This document shows positions 51,201-60,007 of a stretch of 64,000 bases of DNA, piece after piece. How positions within the stretch are numbered: the stretch's first letter is position 1; each line of letters opens with the position of its first letter. The DNA is taken from NCBI GenBank assembly GCA_040905905.1, contig JBBDQN010000027.1:61431-125430 (forward strand), written 5' to 3'. The stretch comes from JAICND01 sp040905905. GTDB taxonomy: Bacteria; Actinomycetota; Acidimicrobiia; Spongiisociales; ZC4RG35. The position numbers and the translations under genes are program-made. Below the pieces are notes generated by a model. The model did not search any database, was not told the DNA's origin, and saw only the letters and a program-made list of their open reading frames with translations.

Positions 51201-54200
51201 AGGTACTTCGAGCGCTTCGTCACCGAGCAGGAAAACTGGCTTCCGCCCGACAACTACCAGGAGGACCTGGACGAGGTAGCGCACCGGACCTCTCCCACCA
51301 ATATTGGCCTCTATCTCCTGGCGGTGCTGTCTGCCCGGGAATTTGGTTGGATTGGCATGGACGAGACCGTAAACAGACTCGAGGCCACGATCTCGACCCT
51401 CGACAAGCTCGAGCGACATCGAGGTCACTTCTTCAACTGGTATGACACCACCACGTGTGAGCCCATGGCACCCCGGTATGTGTCAACGGTGGACAGTGGC
51501 AATCTGGCCGGGCACCTGGTGGCGGTTTCACAAGCATGCGCGCTTTTGCGACAGGTCGGACCCGGGCGCGAAGTTGCGGCCGGCATCAGAGACCAGGTGC
51601 TGCTCATCCGCGAAGCGGCTGACCGGCTGGCCGTCAACCTCGACATCGAGGTGGTCTCGGCCCGCGATCTCGACCTGGCAATGGTGGAACTCCTGACCTC
51701 GTTGAAGGAGGACGGAGCCATCGGGGAACGGCGGCTGGTCGAGCTCCTCATGCAAGCCGAGACGGTGGCCGATATCGCTCGAACCCTGGCCACCGGGAAA
51801 GGAGCCGATGAGCTGGCGGTGGTGGCGGAGTCGCTGGTAGCGGGGGTGCACGGACACCTGCGCGACGAACGGCAATTGAGTGACGCATCCAGCCGCGAGC
51901 TCCTGGCGATCCGCCTGTCATCGCTCGCCGAGAGGACCGCCGGTATGGCCGCGGCTATGGACTTCTCCTTCTTGTTGGATCCGGACAACAAGCTCCTGGC
52001 TATCGGATTTCGAATGAGTGACTTCGCCCTCGACCAGAGTCACTACGACCTGCTCGCCTCCGAGGCCCGGCTCGCCAGCTTCGTGGGCATTGCCAAAGGT
52101 GATCTGCCGCCGTCTCACTGGTTTCGCCTGGGGAGATCGATGACGCCCATGGGAACCGATGCGGCCCTTATCTCGTGGTCAGGCTCCATGTTCGAATATC
52201 TGATGCCACTGTTGATAATGCGGTCTCCCCCCGAGAGCATCCTCGACTCCACCTACCGGGCAGTGGTGCGACGCCAGATCGAGTACGGAAACACCCGTCA
52301 CGTGCCCTGGGGAGTCTCGGAGGCCGCCTATTCGGCCCGCGATGTCCGCCTCGTCTATCAATACCGGGCGTTTGGAGTCCCGGGGCTCGGCTTCGAAAGG
52401 GGTCTCAGCGAGGATCTGGTGGTGGCGCCTTACGCAACAATGCTGGCGGCGATGGTCGAGCCACGGGAGTCGGTGGCCAACCTGGCCCACCTCGACAAGT
52501 TGGGAGCGCTAGGCCGATACGGTTACTACGAAGCCCTCGACTTCACTCCTACCCGCCTGCCGGAGAGCGGCGAGCCAGTCCTGGTTAAGGCGTATATGGC
52601 CCACCATCAGGCGATGTCACTGGTCGCTGTCGCCAACGTGATCTTCGCCGGATTCGCCCGCGACCTTTTCCATGCCGACCCGATGGTGAAGGCGGCCGAG
52701 TTGCTGCTGCACGAGAAGGTTCCGCGCGACGTCGAGGTAGCCCGACCCCGGGCCGAGGAGGTCGCCCAGGCGGCCTACCCGGTGGCGGAGGCCAAAGGTG
52801 TGGTCCGGCGAATCTGGTCGCCCCACGGGCCGACACCTGTTGCCCATCTCCTCTCCAACGGCCGCTTCACCACGCTGCTCACAGCGGTCGGTTCGGGATA
52901 CTCCAGGTTCGGGCATCTGGCCGTCAACCGCTGGCGGGAGGACGCGACCCGCGACAACTTCGGCACCTATCTTTTCATCAAGGATGGGTCGGGACGCACC
53001 TGGTCAGCCGGCTATCAACCCACCCTGACCGAACCAGACGTCTACCAAGTGGCCTTCAGCGAGGACAAAGCCGAGATCTGGCGGCGGGATGGCAGTATCG
53101 CCACAGCCTTGACCGTCGTTGTTTCCGAGGAGGACGACGCCGAAGTCCGCAGGGTGAGCCTGACCAATCTCGGTTCGTTTCCCCGGGAAGTGGAGGTCAC
53201 GTCTTACGCAGAACTGGTCCTGGCCCCTCCCCGGGTCGAGACCGCCCACCCTGCCTTCTCGAATCTGTTCGTGCAGACAGAGTCGGTGCCGGGCTACGAC
53301 GCCCTGCTGGCTACCCGCCGGCCCCGTTCCGCCGAGGAGGAAACTGTGTGGGCCGGCCATGTCCTCTCCGTGACCGGTGAAGTGATCGGCGGGGTCCAAT
53401 TCGAGACAGACCGGGCCCGGTTCCTTGGTCGGGGGAACCAGGTGCACCGAGCCGCGGCGGTGGATCGTCCCTTGTCGAACTCGGTGGGGAGAGTGCTCGA
53501 TCCGGTCTTCAGCCTCCGCCGCAAGGTACGAATCCAGGCGGGGGCCACCGCTCACCTCGACTTCACGACGGTGATCGCAGCGACCCGGGACGAAGCTCTC
53601 GATCTGATCGACAAATTCTCCGACCCCGCTGCCTTCGAGCGCAGTCTCACCCTGGCGTGGACCCAGGCGCAGGTTCGCCTCCACCATCTCAACGTCGACC
53701 CCGACCAAGCCCATGTCTTCCAGCAACTGGGCGCCAGCCTGATCTACTCCGATCCGAGTTTGCGGGCCGATCAGAGTCAGCCGGACCGGGCTTCGGTCAG
53801 TCAGGACAGCCTCTGGCGACACGGAATCTCCGGAGACCTCCCGATCGTCCTCGTCCGGATCGATCAGCCCGAAGAACGCGGACTGGTGAGGGACCTCCTG
53901 CGGGCTCAGCGATACTGGCGCGCCAAAGGATTGCTGGCCGATCTCGTGATCATCAACGAGAAGCCGGGCTCGTACGCCCAGGATCTGCAAGCCGCCCTCG
54001 AGGAAATGGTCCGGGAAAGCGGCCGCCCCATCGGGAAGGAACACGACGGTGGGGTATTTGTCCTCAGCGGGCCGGTGCTGGCACCAGAAGACCGGGCCAC
54101 TCTCATGTCGGCGGCGCGGGCGGTGTTGCTCAGCCACAGCGGGTCCCTCGCCGACCAATTGGTTCGCCCGTTGGTCAAGGAGCCGGTCGCCGCCGCCCGC

Positions 54201-54203
54201 TAA
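48225..54203 (+). CDS. ndvB: Cyclic beta-1,2-glucan synthase, N-terminal part (ends at in-frame TAA)
   Basis: 1992 codons matching the N-terminal 70% of NdvB/ChvB. Order: helical N-terminus (LLTPAAEWLVDNFHLIERQV), two membrane helices (about 395-440), the GT84 synthase domain with IALDADSRLAPGAA, HDLFEGSFARAG and the QHRWVRGDWQ motif near 758, more membrane helices, the glucoamylase-like domain (DSGNLAGHLVAVSQACALL; WGVSEAAYSARD; AYMAHHQAMSLVA) and the first GH94-type beta-sandwich (VVRRIWSPHGPTPVAHLLSNG). The frame stops at TAA 54201-54203 while the remaining domain continues in the same frame. GTG start. Confidence 0.88.
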   Translation: MLTPRSSGFEPVDEPIRAELFSVERLEQHARSLAESQELSDRQGRLRLISSRLADNGEVLLASYRELSKAIREEVLLTPAAEWLVDNFHLIERQVREIRENLPPSYYRELPKVKNGPLEGYPRVYEIAWAFVAHLDSRFDPEALRRFITSYQEVKPLTIGELWAIPITLRLLLIENLRRMAEPIVRARRLRREADKIADGLLGIGDSRSSEARIALERYSLGEVPQPLAVQLLQRLRDHDPATTPGLTWLSEQLAAQGTTPDEVVNETHRRQAATNVTVRNIVTSLRQISAFDWGEFVDGVSLVDQALAAASAYSEMSLPTRDRYRHAIEELSKGSSLSELEVARTTLRLAGAQLADRRQRDPGYYLIGEGRSTLESEMGFTPGRGLELSRFVKRHAAVMYLSSVAVLTALALVIPLLTIESSWGLRLLMATLALIPASDIGVTLVNRVVAALTKPEGLPSLALKHGPSEDLRTLVAIPAILSRLDQVQGLVERLEIHFLAHPEGEFYFALVTDWRDAEGPEMEDDAELLSQVSIGIDRLNKRYGPTPSGTDRFHLFHRRRLFNPGEDRHMGWERKRGKLHELNRLLRGATNTTFIRSDPEPLDNIRYVIALDADSRLAPGAATRLVATMAHPLNRARVDEPRGWVVEGYGILQPRITAFLGARGYSFFQRVFFPPAGIDPYAAAVSDLYQDLFGEGSYAGKGIYEIDAFEASLENRIPENALLSHDLFEGSFARAGLVNTVEVFEEFPSHYEVALSRQHRWVRGDWQLLPWILGRHGPLPPVARLKMLDNLRRSLSVPAILFTLLASFVVPGVSMWPWTGFVLIAIALPGLLPLFERVIPRRTTTPGGVRLRRWWTDTARAIGRLLLQAAFVAHQALRMTEAIVVTMWRLTVSRRGLLNWVTAEEAERQFGLDGAGFVQRMAPSMVVGLAATTAAAFVKPEAFVVALAWSSLWVLAPFIAHRASIPRPITVSDPPTADERDTLRQTARRTWRYFERFVTEQENWLPPDNYQEDLDEVAHRTSPTNIGLYLLAVLSAREFGWIGMDETVNRLEATISTLDKLERHRGHFFNWYDTTTCEPMAPRYVSTVDSGNLAGHLVAVSQACALLRQVGPGREVAAGIRDQVLLIREAADRLAVNLDIEVVSARDLDLAMVELLTSLKEDGAIGERRLVELLMQAETVADIARTLATGKGADELAVVAESLVAGVHGHLRDERQLSDASSRELLAIRLSSLAERTAGMAAAMDFSFLLDPDNKLLAIGFRMSDFALDQSHYDLLASEARLASFVGIAKGDLPPSHWFRLGRSMTPMGTDAALISWSGSMFEYLMPLLIMRSPPESILDSTYRAVVRRQIEYGNTRHVPWGVSEAAYSARDVRLVYQYRAFGVPGLGFERGLSEDLVVAPYATMLAAMVEPRESVANLAHLDKLGALGRYGYYEALDFTPTRLPESGEPVLVKAYMAHHQAMSLVAVANVIFAGFARDLFHADPMVKAAELLLHEKVPRDVEVARPRAEEVAQAAYPVAEAKGVVRRIWSPHGPTPVAHLLSNGRFTTLLTAVGSGYSRFGHLAVNRWREDATRDNFGTYLFIKDGSGRTWSAGYQPTLTEPDVYQVAFSEDKAEIWRRDGSIATALTVVVSEEDDAEVRRVSLTNLGSFPREVEVTSYAELVLAPPRVETAHPAFSNLFVQTESVPGYDALLATRRPRSAEEETVWAGHVLSVTGEVIGGVQFETDRARFLGRGNQVHRAAAVDRPLSNSVGRVLDPVFSLRRKVRIQAGATAHLDFTTVIAATRDEALDLIDKFSDPAAFERSLTLAWTQAQVRLHHLNVDPDQAHVFQQLGASLIYSDPSLRADQSQPDRASVSQDSLWRHGISGDLPIVLVRIDQPEERGLVRDLLRAQRYWRAKGLLADLVIINEKPGSYAQDLQAALEEMVRESGRPIGKEHDGGVFVLSGPVLAPEDRATLMSAARAVLLSHSGSLADQLVRPLVKEPVAAAR

Positions 54204-54314
54204 AAGCCGGTAGCGGCGGCGGCCAGTGTCTCCGGTGGACCCCAACCTCGTCCCGACCGCGAGTTCTACAACGGGCTGGGAGGGTTTGCAGCCGAGGGCA
54301 CCGAATACGTCGTC

Positions 54315-56666
54315 GTGCTGGGCGAAGGCCAATGGTCGCCGGCGCCGTGGATCAACGTCGTCGCCAACCCCAGATTCGGGTTTTGTGTCTCCGAATCGGG
54401 GTCCGGGTACACCTGGGCGGAGAACAGCCGCGAGAACCAGCTCACGCCCTGGTCAAACGACCCCGTGGCCGACCCTCCCGGGGAAGTGCTCTACATCCGG
54501 GACGAGGAAACCGGCGAGGTGTGGGGACCGACCGCCTTGCCGATTCGGGATCACGCTCTCGCCTACGTTGCCCGCCACGGCCCGGGCTATTCCGAGTTCG
54601 AACACACGTCCCGGGGAATCGCCCTGCACCTCCATCAGACGGTGCCGGTGGATGACCCGATCAAGATCTCCCGCTTGCGGATCCGCAACCAGACCGCCCG
54701 CCGCCGGCGTCTCTCGATCACTGCCTACACCGAGTGGGTGCTGGGAACAACGAGATCGGTCTCATCGATGCAAATAGTCACTGAGCGCGACACCGCCACC
54801 GGGGCGATGCTCGCCCGCAATCCGTGGAACACCGACTTCGGGGAACGGGTCGCCTTCGCCGATCTCGGAGGCAGCCAACACACCTTCACGAGCGACCGGG
54901 CCGAGTTCCTGGGAAGACACGGCAGCCTCGACCGCCCGGCGGCATTGCAGCGCACTCGTGACCTCTCGGGCAAGACGGGGGTTGGCTTCGACCCGTGTGC
55001 GGCCATCCAAAGCCGGCTGGTGCTGGCGCCGAACTCGGAGGTAGAGGTGGTTTTCCTGCTCGGCCAGGGCCAGGACCTCCACGAAGCCCGGAGCCTGGTT
55101 GAACGCTATCGACGGACCGACACCAAAACCGTGCAGACCGCAGTAGCCACCCGGTGGAACGACGTCCTCGGCGCCTTGCGAGTGAAGACCCCCGACCGCT
55201 CCTTTGACTTGATGATCAATCACTGGCTTCTGTACCAGGCGGTCGCCTGCCGGGTGATGGCGCGGTCGGCCTTCTATCAGTCGGGAGGGGCGTTTGGCTT
55301 TCGTGACCAGTTGCAAGACGTGATGGCATTGGTGGTTCCGATGCGAAACGTGGTGCGAGAGCACCTCCTGCATGCAGCCAGTCGACAGTTTGCGGAAGGC
55401 GACGTCCTTCATTGGTGGCATTCGCCATCCGGCAAAGGGGTGCGAACCCGGATCTCCGATGACTACCTCTGGCTTCCCTATGCCGTGGGCCACTATCTCG
55501 AGGTCACGGGCGACCTGGAGTTGCTCGAAGAGGTGGTGCCGTATCTGCGAGGGGCCGAACTCGAGCCCGACCAAGAGGAGATCTACATCACACCCGAATC
55601 CGGGAGCACCGAAGGGACCGTTTTCGACCACTGTCGACGAGCCCTTGATCGGGCGTTGTCCAAGCTCGGGAGTCGCGGGCTCCCCCTGATTGGCACCGGT
55701 GACTGGAACGATGGCTTCAACCGCGTTGGGCGGGAGGGTAAAGGTGAGAGTGTGTGGCTCGGCTGGTTTCTCGAGGCCAACCTCCGACGATTTGCCGACA
55801 TCGCCGACGGTTTGAAAAAGGCAAGGCTCGCCGCCGGTTGGCGAGAGGCGGCATCGGAGCTCCGGTCCAACCTCGAAGCCGAGGCGTGGGACGGAGACTG
55901 GTACCGGCGGGCTTACTTCGACGACGGGACCCCGCTCGGCTCGTCGATAAACCCCGAGTGCCGGATCGACTCCATCGCCCAATCCTGGTCGGTCATCCAC
56001 GGTGGGGCGGCGCACCTCCGGGCTCAACGGGCGATGGCCTCGGTGGAGGAATATCTGGTACATCGCGGCGACGGCCTCGTGCTCCTCTTCACCCCCCCAT
56101 TCGACAACTGGGACGTGGATCCGGGCTATATCAAGGGGTATCTGCCCGGGGTACGTGAGAACGGCGGCCAGTACACCCACGCCGCGATCTGGTGCGTCAT
56201 CGCCTTCGCAACCCTGGGTGACGGCGACCGCGCCGGCGAGCTGTTCAGCCTGCTCAACCCGATCAACCATGCCAGCACCAGGGCTGGAGTCCACCGCTAT
56301 CGCGTGGAGCCATATGTGGCAGCCGCGGACGTGTATTCGCAAGCGCCCCACGTTGGTCGAGGTGGATGGACCTGGTACACGGGTTCAGCGGGATGGATGT
56401 ACCGCGCCGGGGTGGAGTGGATTCTTGGTTTTCGGCTGCGGGGAACCAACCTGGTCATCGATCCCTGCATACCACGCGCCTGGCGAGGTTTTGAGATCGC
56501 CTTCCGGTATCACTCGGCCCGTTATGAAATCCAGGTGAGCAACCCGAACGGAGTCACCAAGGGTGTGATTGGATTGACCATGGACGGTGTCGACCTGGCG
56601 CCGGACTCGGATCTAGCCCTGCTCGACGACGGGTCCACTCATCAGGTGCGGGTGATCATGGGGTGA
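54315..56666 (+). CDS. ndvB: Cyclic beta-1,2-glucan synthase, C-terminal GH94 part (after in-frame TAA)
   Basis: Same reading frame as 48225-54203, separated from it only by the TAA and 37 further codons (54204-54314) which already encode family sequence (EFYNGLGGFAAEGTEYVVV). The piece is the GH94 phosphorylase-like domain: APWINVVANPRFGF, SGSGYTWAENSRENQLTPWS, GAFGFRDQLQDVMAL, GTGDWNDGFNRVGREGKGES and GYIKGYLPGVRENGGQYTHA. The first in-frame start codon, GTG 54315, lies inside conserved sequence, so independent translation would give a clipped domain. Likely one gene interrupted by a nonsense codon, or read through. Confidence 0.85.
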   Translation: MLGEGQWSPAPWINVVANPRFGFCVSESGSGYTWAENSRENQLTPWSNDPVADPPGEVLYIRDEETGEVWGPTALPIRDHALAYVARHGPGYSEFEHTSRGIALHLHQTVPVDDPIKISRLRIRNQTARRRRLSITAYTEWVLGTTRSVSSMQIVTERDTATGAMLARNPWNTDFGERVAFADLGGSQHTFTSDRAEFLGRHGSLDRPAALQRTRDLSGKTGVGFDPCAAIQSRLVLAPNSEVEVVFLLGQGQDLHEARSLVERYRRTDTKTVQTAVATRWNDVLGALRVKTPDRSFDLMINHWLLYQAVACRVMARSAFYQSGGAFGFRDQLQDVMALVVPMRNVVREHLLHAASRQFAEGDVLHWWHSPSGKGVRTRISDDYLWLPYAVGHYLEVTGDLELLEEVVPYLRGAELEPDQEEIYITPESGSTEGTVFDHCRRALDRALSKLGSRGLPLIGTGDWNDGFNRVGREGKGESVWLGWFLEANLRRFADIADGLKKARLAAGWREAASELRSNLEAEAWDGDWYRRAYFDDGTPLGSSINPECRIDSIAQSWSVIHGGAAHLRAQRAMASVEEYLVHRGDGLVLLFTPPFDNWDVDPGYIKGYLPGVRENGGQYTHAAIWCVIAFATLGDGDRAGELFSLLNPINHASTRAGVHRYRVEPYVAAADVYSQAPHVGRGGWTWYTGSAGWMYRAGVEWILGFRLRGTNLVIDPCIPRAWRGFEIAFRYHSARYEIQVSNPNGVTKGVIGLTMDGVDLAPDSDLALLDDGSTHQVRVIMG

Positions 56667-57315
56667 GCCGGTCTTCGTCACCACCACCGAACATCCGCCA
56701 GAAGACCCAGGCGACGGCCGCTCCGGCCAAAGGGCCCACCACATATACCCAGAACCCGTCGAAATTGCCCCCGATGAGGGCGGGCCCAAACGACCGGGCG
56801 GGGTTGACCGAGGTACCACTAAACGGGACGCCGGCCACGTGGACAGCTACCAACGTAAGCGATATCACCACCCCGGCCACGGCGGGGGCTTTGCGGGTGA
56901 CGGCCAGGATCACGAGCAAGAAGATCAGAGTCAGGACGAACTCTATGACAAGGGCGGCAATCCCTGAACCTTCGAAGCCGGTGATGGTCGTGGCCACCGC
57001 CTCCTTGCTCGAGACGGCTAGGACGACGGCCGAGGCCAGCAGAGCCCCGACGATCTGTCCGATCCAGTAGCCAATGAGATCCGATAGCGAGGTCCGTTTG
57101 TCGAGCCACATCGCCAGCGTTACCGCCGGGTTGAAATGACCACCCGACACGTGGCCGACGGCATAGATCGCAGCCAGTAAAGCAAGTCCGAATCCAAGCG
57201 GCACCACCACCAGCAGCGGTCCATTGGTCGCCTGGGTGCCCAATACCGACATCGAGCCGACAAACACCAGAATGAAGGTGCCTACTGCCTCGGCCAGGTA
57301 CTTGTTGATGACCAA
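56656..57315 (-). CDS. aqpZ: Aquaporin Z-like MIP channel
   Basis: 219-aa six-helix channel. Both pore motifs are intact: GGHFNPAVTLA and SGTSVNPARSFGPA; N-terminus YLAEAVGTFILVFVG is typical. The residues around the second NPA (Arg after NPA, and NPARS) fit a water-selective AqpZ more than a glycerol facilitator, though the selectivity filter was not modelled. TTG 57315 start is supported by AAGGAG at 57322-57327, 6 nt away. Its last 11 bp overlap the convergent glucan synthase end. Confidence 0.93.
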   Translation of the reverse strand: MVINKYLAEAVGTFILVFVGSMSVLGTQATNGPLLVVVPLGFGLALLAAIYAVGHVSGGHFNPAVTLAMWLDKRTSLSDLIGYWIGQIVGALLASAVVLAVSSKEAVATTITGFEGSGIAALVIEFVLTLIFLLVILAVTRKAPAVAGVVISLTLVAVHVAGVPFSGTSVNPARSFGPALIGGNFDGFWVYVVGPLAGAAVAWVFWRMFGGGDEDRLTP

Positions 57316-57321
57316 TTCGAA

Positions 57322-57327
57322 CTCCTT
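57322..57327 (-). promoter_or_regulatory. Ribosome binding site of aqpZ
   Basis: AAGGAG on the minus strand, 6 nt from TTG 57315; it supports the unusual TTG start. Confidence 0.6.
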
Positions 57328-57393
57328 TTTCGACGCTCGTTGGTTCGGACACTCTCACACTACGCCCCCGAACCCCGGCGCTACGGGATCGTG

Positions 57394-57747
57394 ATGCTGG
57401 GAGCGATCTCCCTTCGCGCCGTGTTGGCCGGGGTGGCCGTCGGCACCCTGCTGGCAGCCATCATGTACCTGTTCGGATTCGTGTTGGCCCCCGCGGCCGC
57501 AGGCGAGCTCGTCCTCTTGATCTCCCTGCTGGGTGGGTTGATCGGAGGGGGATGGATGGCCGGGCGGCTGCCTTCATTCAATGGGCGGTTCAACGGTTCG
57601 GTGTGCGGGCTCGGCATCGCCGCGGTAGTGGTGGTGGTGGCCCGCCTGGGAGGCAGCCCTGCTCCCAGTTCCCAGGTCTTGATCCTCGCTGTCCTCGCCA
57701 TCGTGGTCGGTGGTGGGGCCGGGTGGTCGGGAGGGCGTCGCCGTTAG
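57394..57747 (+). CDS. Small integral membrane protein of unknown function
   Basis: 117 aa, almost entirely hydrophobic, with four predicted helices (LRAVLAGVAVGTLLAAIMYL; LVLLISLLGGLIGGGWMAG; VCGLGIAAVVVVVA; VLILAVLAIVVGGGAGW) and a small basic C-terminus (SGGRRR). Gly-rich small helices resemble TIGR04086-type membrane proteins. GTG 57391 directly precedes ATG 57394 and is an equal candidate; the open frame extends further but starts inside the divergent spacer. It lies immediately before rnpB. Confidence 0.6.
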   Translation: MLGAISLRAVLAGVAVGTLLAAIMYLFGFVLAPAAAGELVLLISLLGGLIGGGWMAGRLPSFNGRFNGSVCGLGIAAVVVVVARLGGSPAPSSQVLILAVLAIVVGGGAGWSGGRRR

Positions 57748-57754
57748 AATGTGC

Positions 57755-58121
<367 letters not shown>

Positions 58122-58125
58122 CTCG

Positions 58126-58151
58126 TGAGGGCCCCCGTTTGGGGGCCCTCA
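58126..58151 (+). terminator. Terminator hairpin of rnpB
   Basis: TGAGGGCCCCC (58126-58136), loop GTTT, GGGGGCCCTCA (58141-58151): an 11-bp perfect stem beginning 6 nt after the RNase P RNA. The following CCTCTTCCC is only weakly U-rich. Confidence 0.85.
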
Positions 58152-58186
58152 CCTCTTCCCATCCGGTCTTCAGTACCGTCTTCTGG

Positions 58187-58870
58187 ATGTGTGGGCGCTT
58201 TTCGTTGTCCGGTGAGATCGACTTTTACGCCGACTACTTCGGTGCAGGGGCACTCGGCACCGAGGCCGTCAAGCCATCGTGGAACGTAGCCCCCACCGAC
58301 CCTGTCTACGTTGTCGCCGAACGCGACGGCCAGCGTCATCTCGAGACGATGCGGTGGGGTTTGATCCCCCACTGGTCCACTGACGCCAAGTCCATTCACA
58401 TCAACGCCCGCTCAGAGACGGTCGCCACTGGTGCCACCTTTCGTGACTCGTTCAGCCGCAAACGCTGCCTGATCGCGGCTGATGGCTTCTACGAATGGGA
58501 ACCGAAAGAACTGGGACGCACCCCGCACTGGATATTCCGAGCGGACGGTTACCCGCTGGGTTTGGCGGGGTTGTGGGCAACTTGGCGCAATCCCGCCGAC
58601 GATCAGTGGGTCCGGTCCTGTGCCATCGTCACGGCTCCGGCAGCAGGCGTGATCTCGCCAATCCACGACCGCATGCCGGTGGCGCTCTCGCCCGAGGTCT
58701 GGGATACGTGGCTCGATCGCAAGGTGACCGATGCAGACGAGGCCCGTCTGCTCCTCCAGCCAATCGATCAGGAACTGTGGATGGAGCGGACAGTGTCCAA
58801 ACTGGTCAACTCGGTCAAGAACAACGGGCCCGAGGTCCAGGAAGCAGAGCCGCAAACCCGGTTCCTGTAG
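58187..58870 (+). CDS. yedK: SRAP-family abasic-site-processing protein (YedK/HMCES)
   Basis: 227 aa. Forms a covalent crosslink to abasic sites in single-stranded DNA through its N-terminal Cys. All key residues are visible: Cys2 (MCGRFSL), Asn73-Arg75 (HINARSET), Glu103 (DGFYEWE) and His160 (SPIHDRMPV). The ATG is fixed by the need for Cys2 after Met removal. It stands 35 nt after the rnpB terminator and 22 nt before the phosphatase gene, with which it may be co-transcribed. Confidence 0.93.
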   Translation: MCGRFSLSGEIDFYADYFGAGALGTEAVKPSWNVAPTDPVYVVAERDGQRHLETMRWGLIPHWSTDAKSIHINARSETVATGATFRDSFSRKRCLIAADGFYEWEPKELGRTPHWIFRADGYPLGLAGLWATWRNPADDQWVRSCAIVTAPAAGVISPIHDRMPVALSPEVWDTWLDRKVTDADEARLLLQPIDQELWMERTVSKLVNSVKNNGPEVQEAEPQTRFL

Positions 58871-58892
58871 CGGGGTACCCTCCCAGGGCTAG

Positions 58893-59516
58893 ATGGCCCG
58901 TTTGTTGATGATCCGACACGCCCCGACCCCCGCGCCCGGCCGGTCGCTCACCGGCAGGCTGCCCGGCCACTCACTCAGCGACTCCGGCCAGGATATGGCG
59001 AATGCACTCGGAGAGAGGTTGTCGGGTGTAGCCCTGCACGCCATTTACTCATCCCCCCTCGAACGGACCCGCCAGACTGCCGAGGCGATTGCCGCCCGTC
59101 AGCCCGGCAGGAATGCCCGGCCGGTCACTGACCACGCAGGTTTGCTCGAGGTTGACTACGGCGATTGGTCGGGGCGGTCGCTGCGATCGCTCTACAAACT
59201 CGCGGCCTGGCGCGCCGTTGCGGTTGCGCCCTCGCGGATGCGGTTTCCCGGAGGTGAATCGTTGCTGGAGGCTCAGGCCCGGGCGGTCCAGACTTGTGAG
59301 GACCTGGCTCGCCGTAACCGGGGAAAGACGATCGGCGCGGTTACCCACGCCGACATCATCAAAGCGGTGGCCTCGCATTACCTTGGCCAGCCGCTGGACA
59401 TGTTCAACCGGTTGGCTGTCAGCCCCGCCTCCGTAACGGTGCTGGATCTGCCATTGGACGGGCCGGTCCGATTGGTGACCCTCAACAGCAACGGAGACCC
59501 CGCCACATGGAACTAG
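58893..59516 (+). CDS. Histidine phosphatase family protein (MSMEG_4193-like phosphomutase)
   Basis: 207 aa. The catalytic motif is LLMIRHAPTPAPG (RHA in place of the common RHG), with IYSSPLERTRQTAEAIA, LLEVDYGDWSGRS and the second His in VTHADIIKAV. The gene heads a three-gene cassette with DUF3090 and SCO1664-type proteins, conserved in actinobacteria, where this family is annotated as a putative phosphomutase. It overlaps the DUF3090 gene by 10 nt. Substrate unknown. Confidence 0.9.
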   Translation: MARLLMIRHAPTPAPGRSLTGRLPGHSLSDSGQDMANALGERLSGVALHAIYSSPLERTRQTAEAIAARQPGRNARPVTDHAGLLEVDYGDWSGRSLRSLYKLAAWRAVAVAPSRMRFPGGESLLEAQARAVQTCEDLARRNRGKTIGAVTHADIIKAVASHYLGQPLDMFNRLAVSPASVTVLDLPLDGPVRLVTLNSNGDPATWN

Positions 59517-60007
59517 AGGAACTGGGCCCGGCTGAACGCCTCGCCGCCGGCGCCATCGGTGAACCGGGACAGCGTCGTTTCTACCTCGCGGTCACCGCGT
59601 CCGGCACCACCCACATGTTTCCTTGCGAGAAGAACCAGGTGGGCGAACTCGCCCAACAGGGGTTGGCAATCCTGATGGCGGCGGGGAGCAGGCCCGATCA
59701 AGAAGCGGTCGATCGACTTGTGGCGACCGGACTCGAGGTAGAGGAACCCGAGGAACCCCGATTTCGCATCGGTTCGATCGGGATAGGGGTGGGAAGCAAT
59801 GGTTTGTTGACGATGACCCTGGGTTCGGTGGACGAGAACGATTCGGTTAGCTTCGTGGTCAGCGCCGAGCAGTTCCAGGCAATGGCAGTAGTGGCGATCG
59901 ATGTAGTGGCCGCCGGTCGACCAATCTGTCCGCGCTGCGGACTTCCGGAGGATCCCACCGGACACAACTGTCCCTGGGTGAACGGGCACCACCCTCCAGC
60001 AACTTGA
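59507..60007 (+). CDS. DUF3090 family protein
   Basis: 166 aa. Recognised from QRRFYLAVTASGTTHMFPCEKNQV (ends: RRFYLAVTA, CEKNQV), a middle acidic segment FRIGSIGIGVG and a C-terminal mini zinc-ribbon (CPRCGLPEDPTGHNCP). Function unknown; it always travels with a histidine phosphatase and an SCO1664-family kinase-like protein in actinobacteria. TTGA overlap with the next gene. Confidence 0.88.
   Translation: MELEELGPAERLAAGAIGEPGQRRFYLAVTASGTTHMFPCEKNQVGELAQQGLAILMAAGSRPDQEAVDRLVATGLEVEEPEEPRFRIGSIGIGVGSNGLLTMTLGSVDENDSVSFVVSAEQFQAMAVVAIDVVAAGRPICPRCGLPEDPTGHNCPWVNGHHPPAT

Noticed and set aside
53004..54332. 442-codon open frame on the minus strand
   Set aside because: Antisense to the glucan synthase, composition rich in Arg, Gly and Asp without domain features; shadow frame.
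54762..56351. 529-codon open frame on the minus strand
   Set aside because: Antisense to the GH94 domain, which has clear family motifs; the minus frame has none.
48225..56666. Frameshift between the two halves of the glucan synthase
   Set aside because: 54315 and 48225 are in the same frame (the distance is a multiple of three); the break is a single stop codon.
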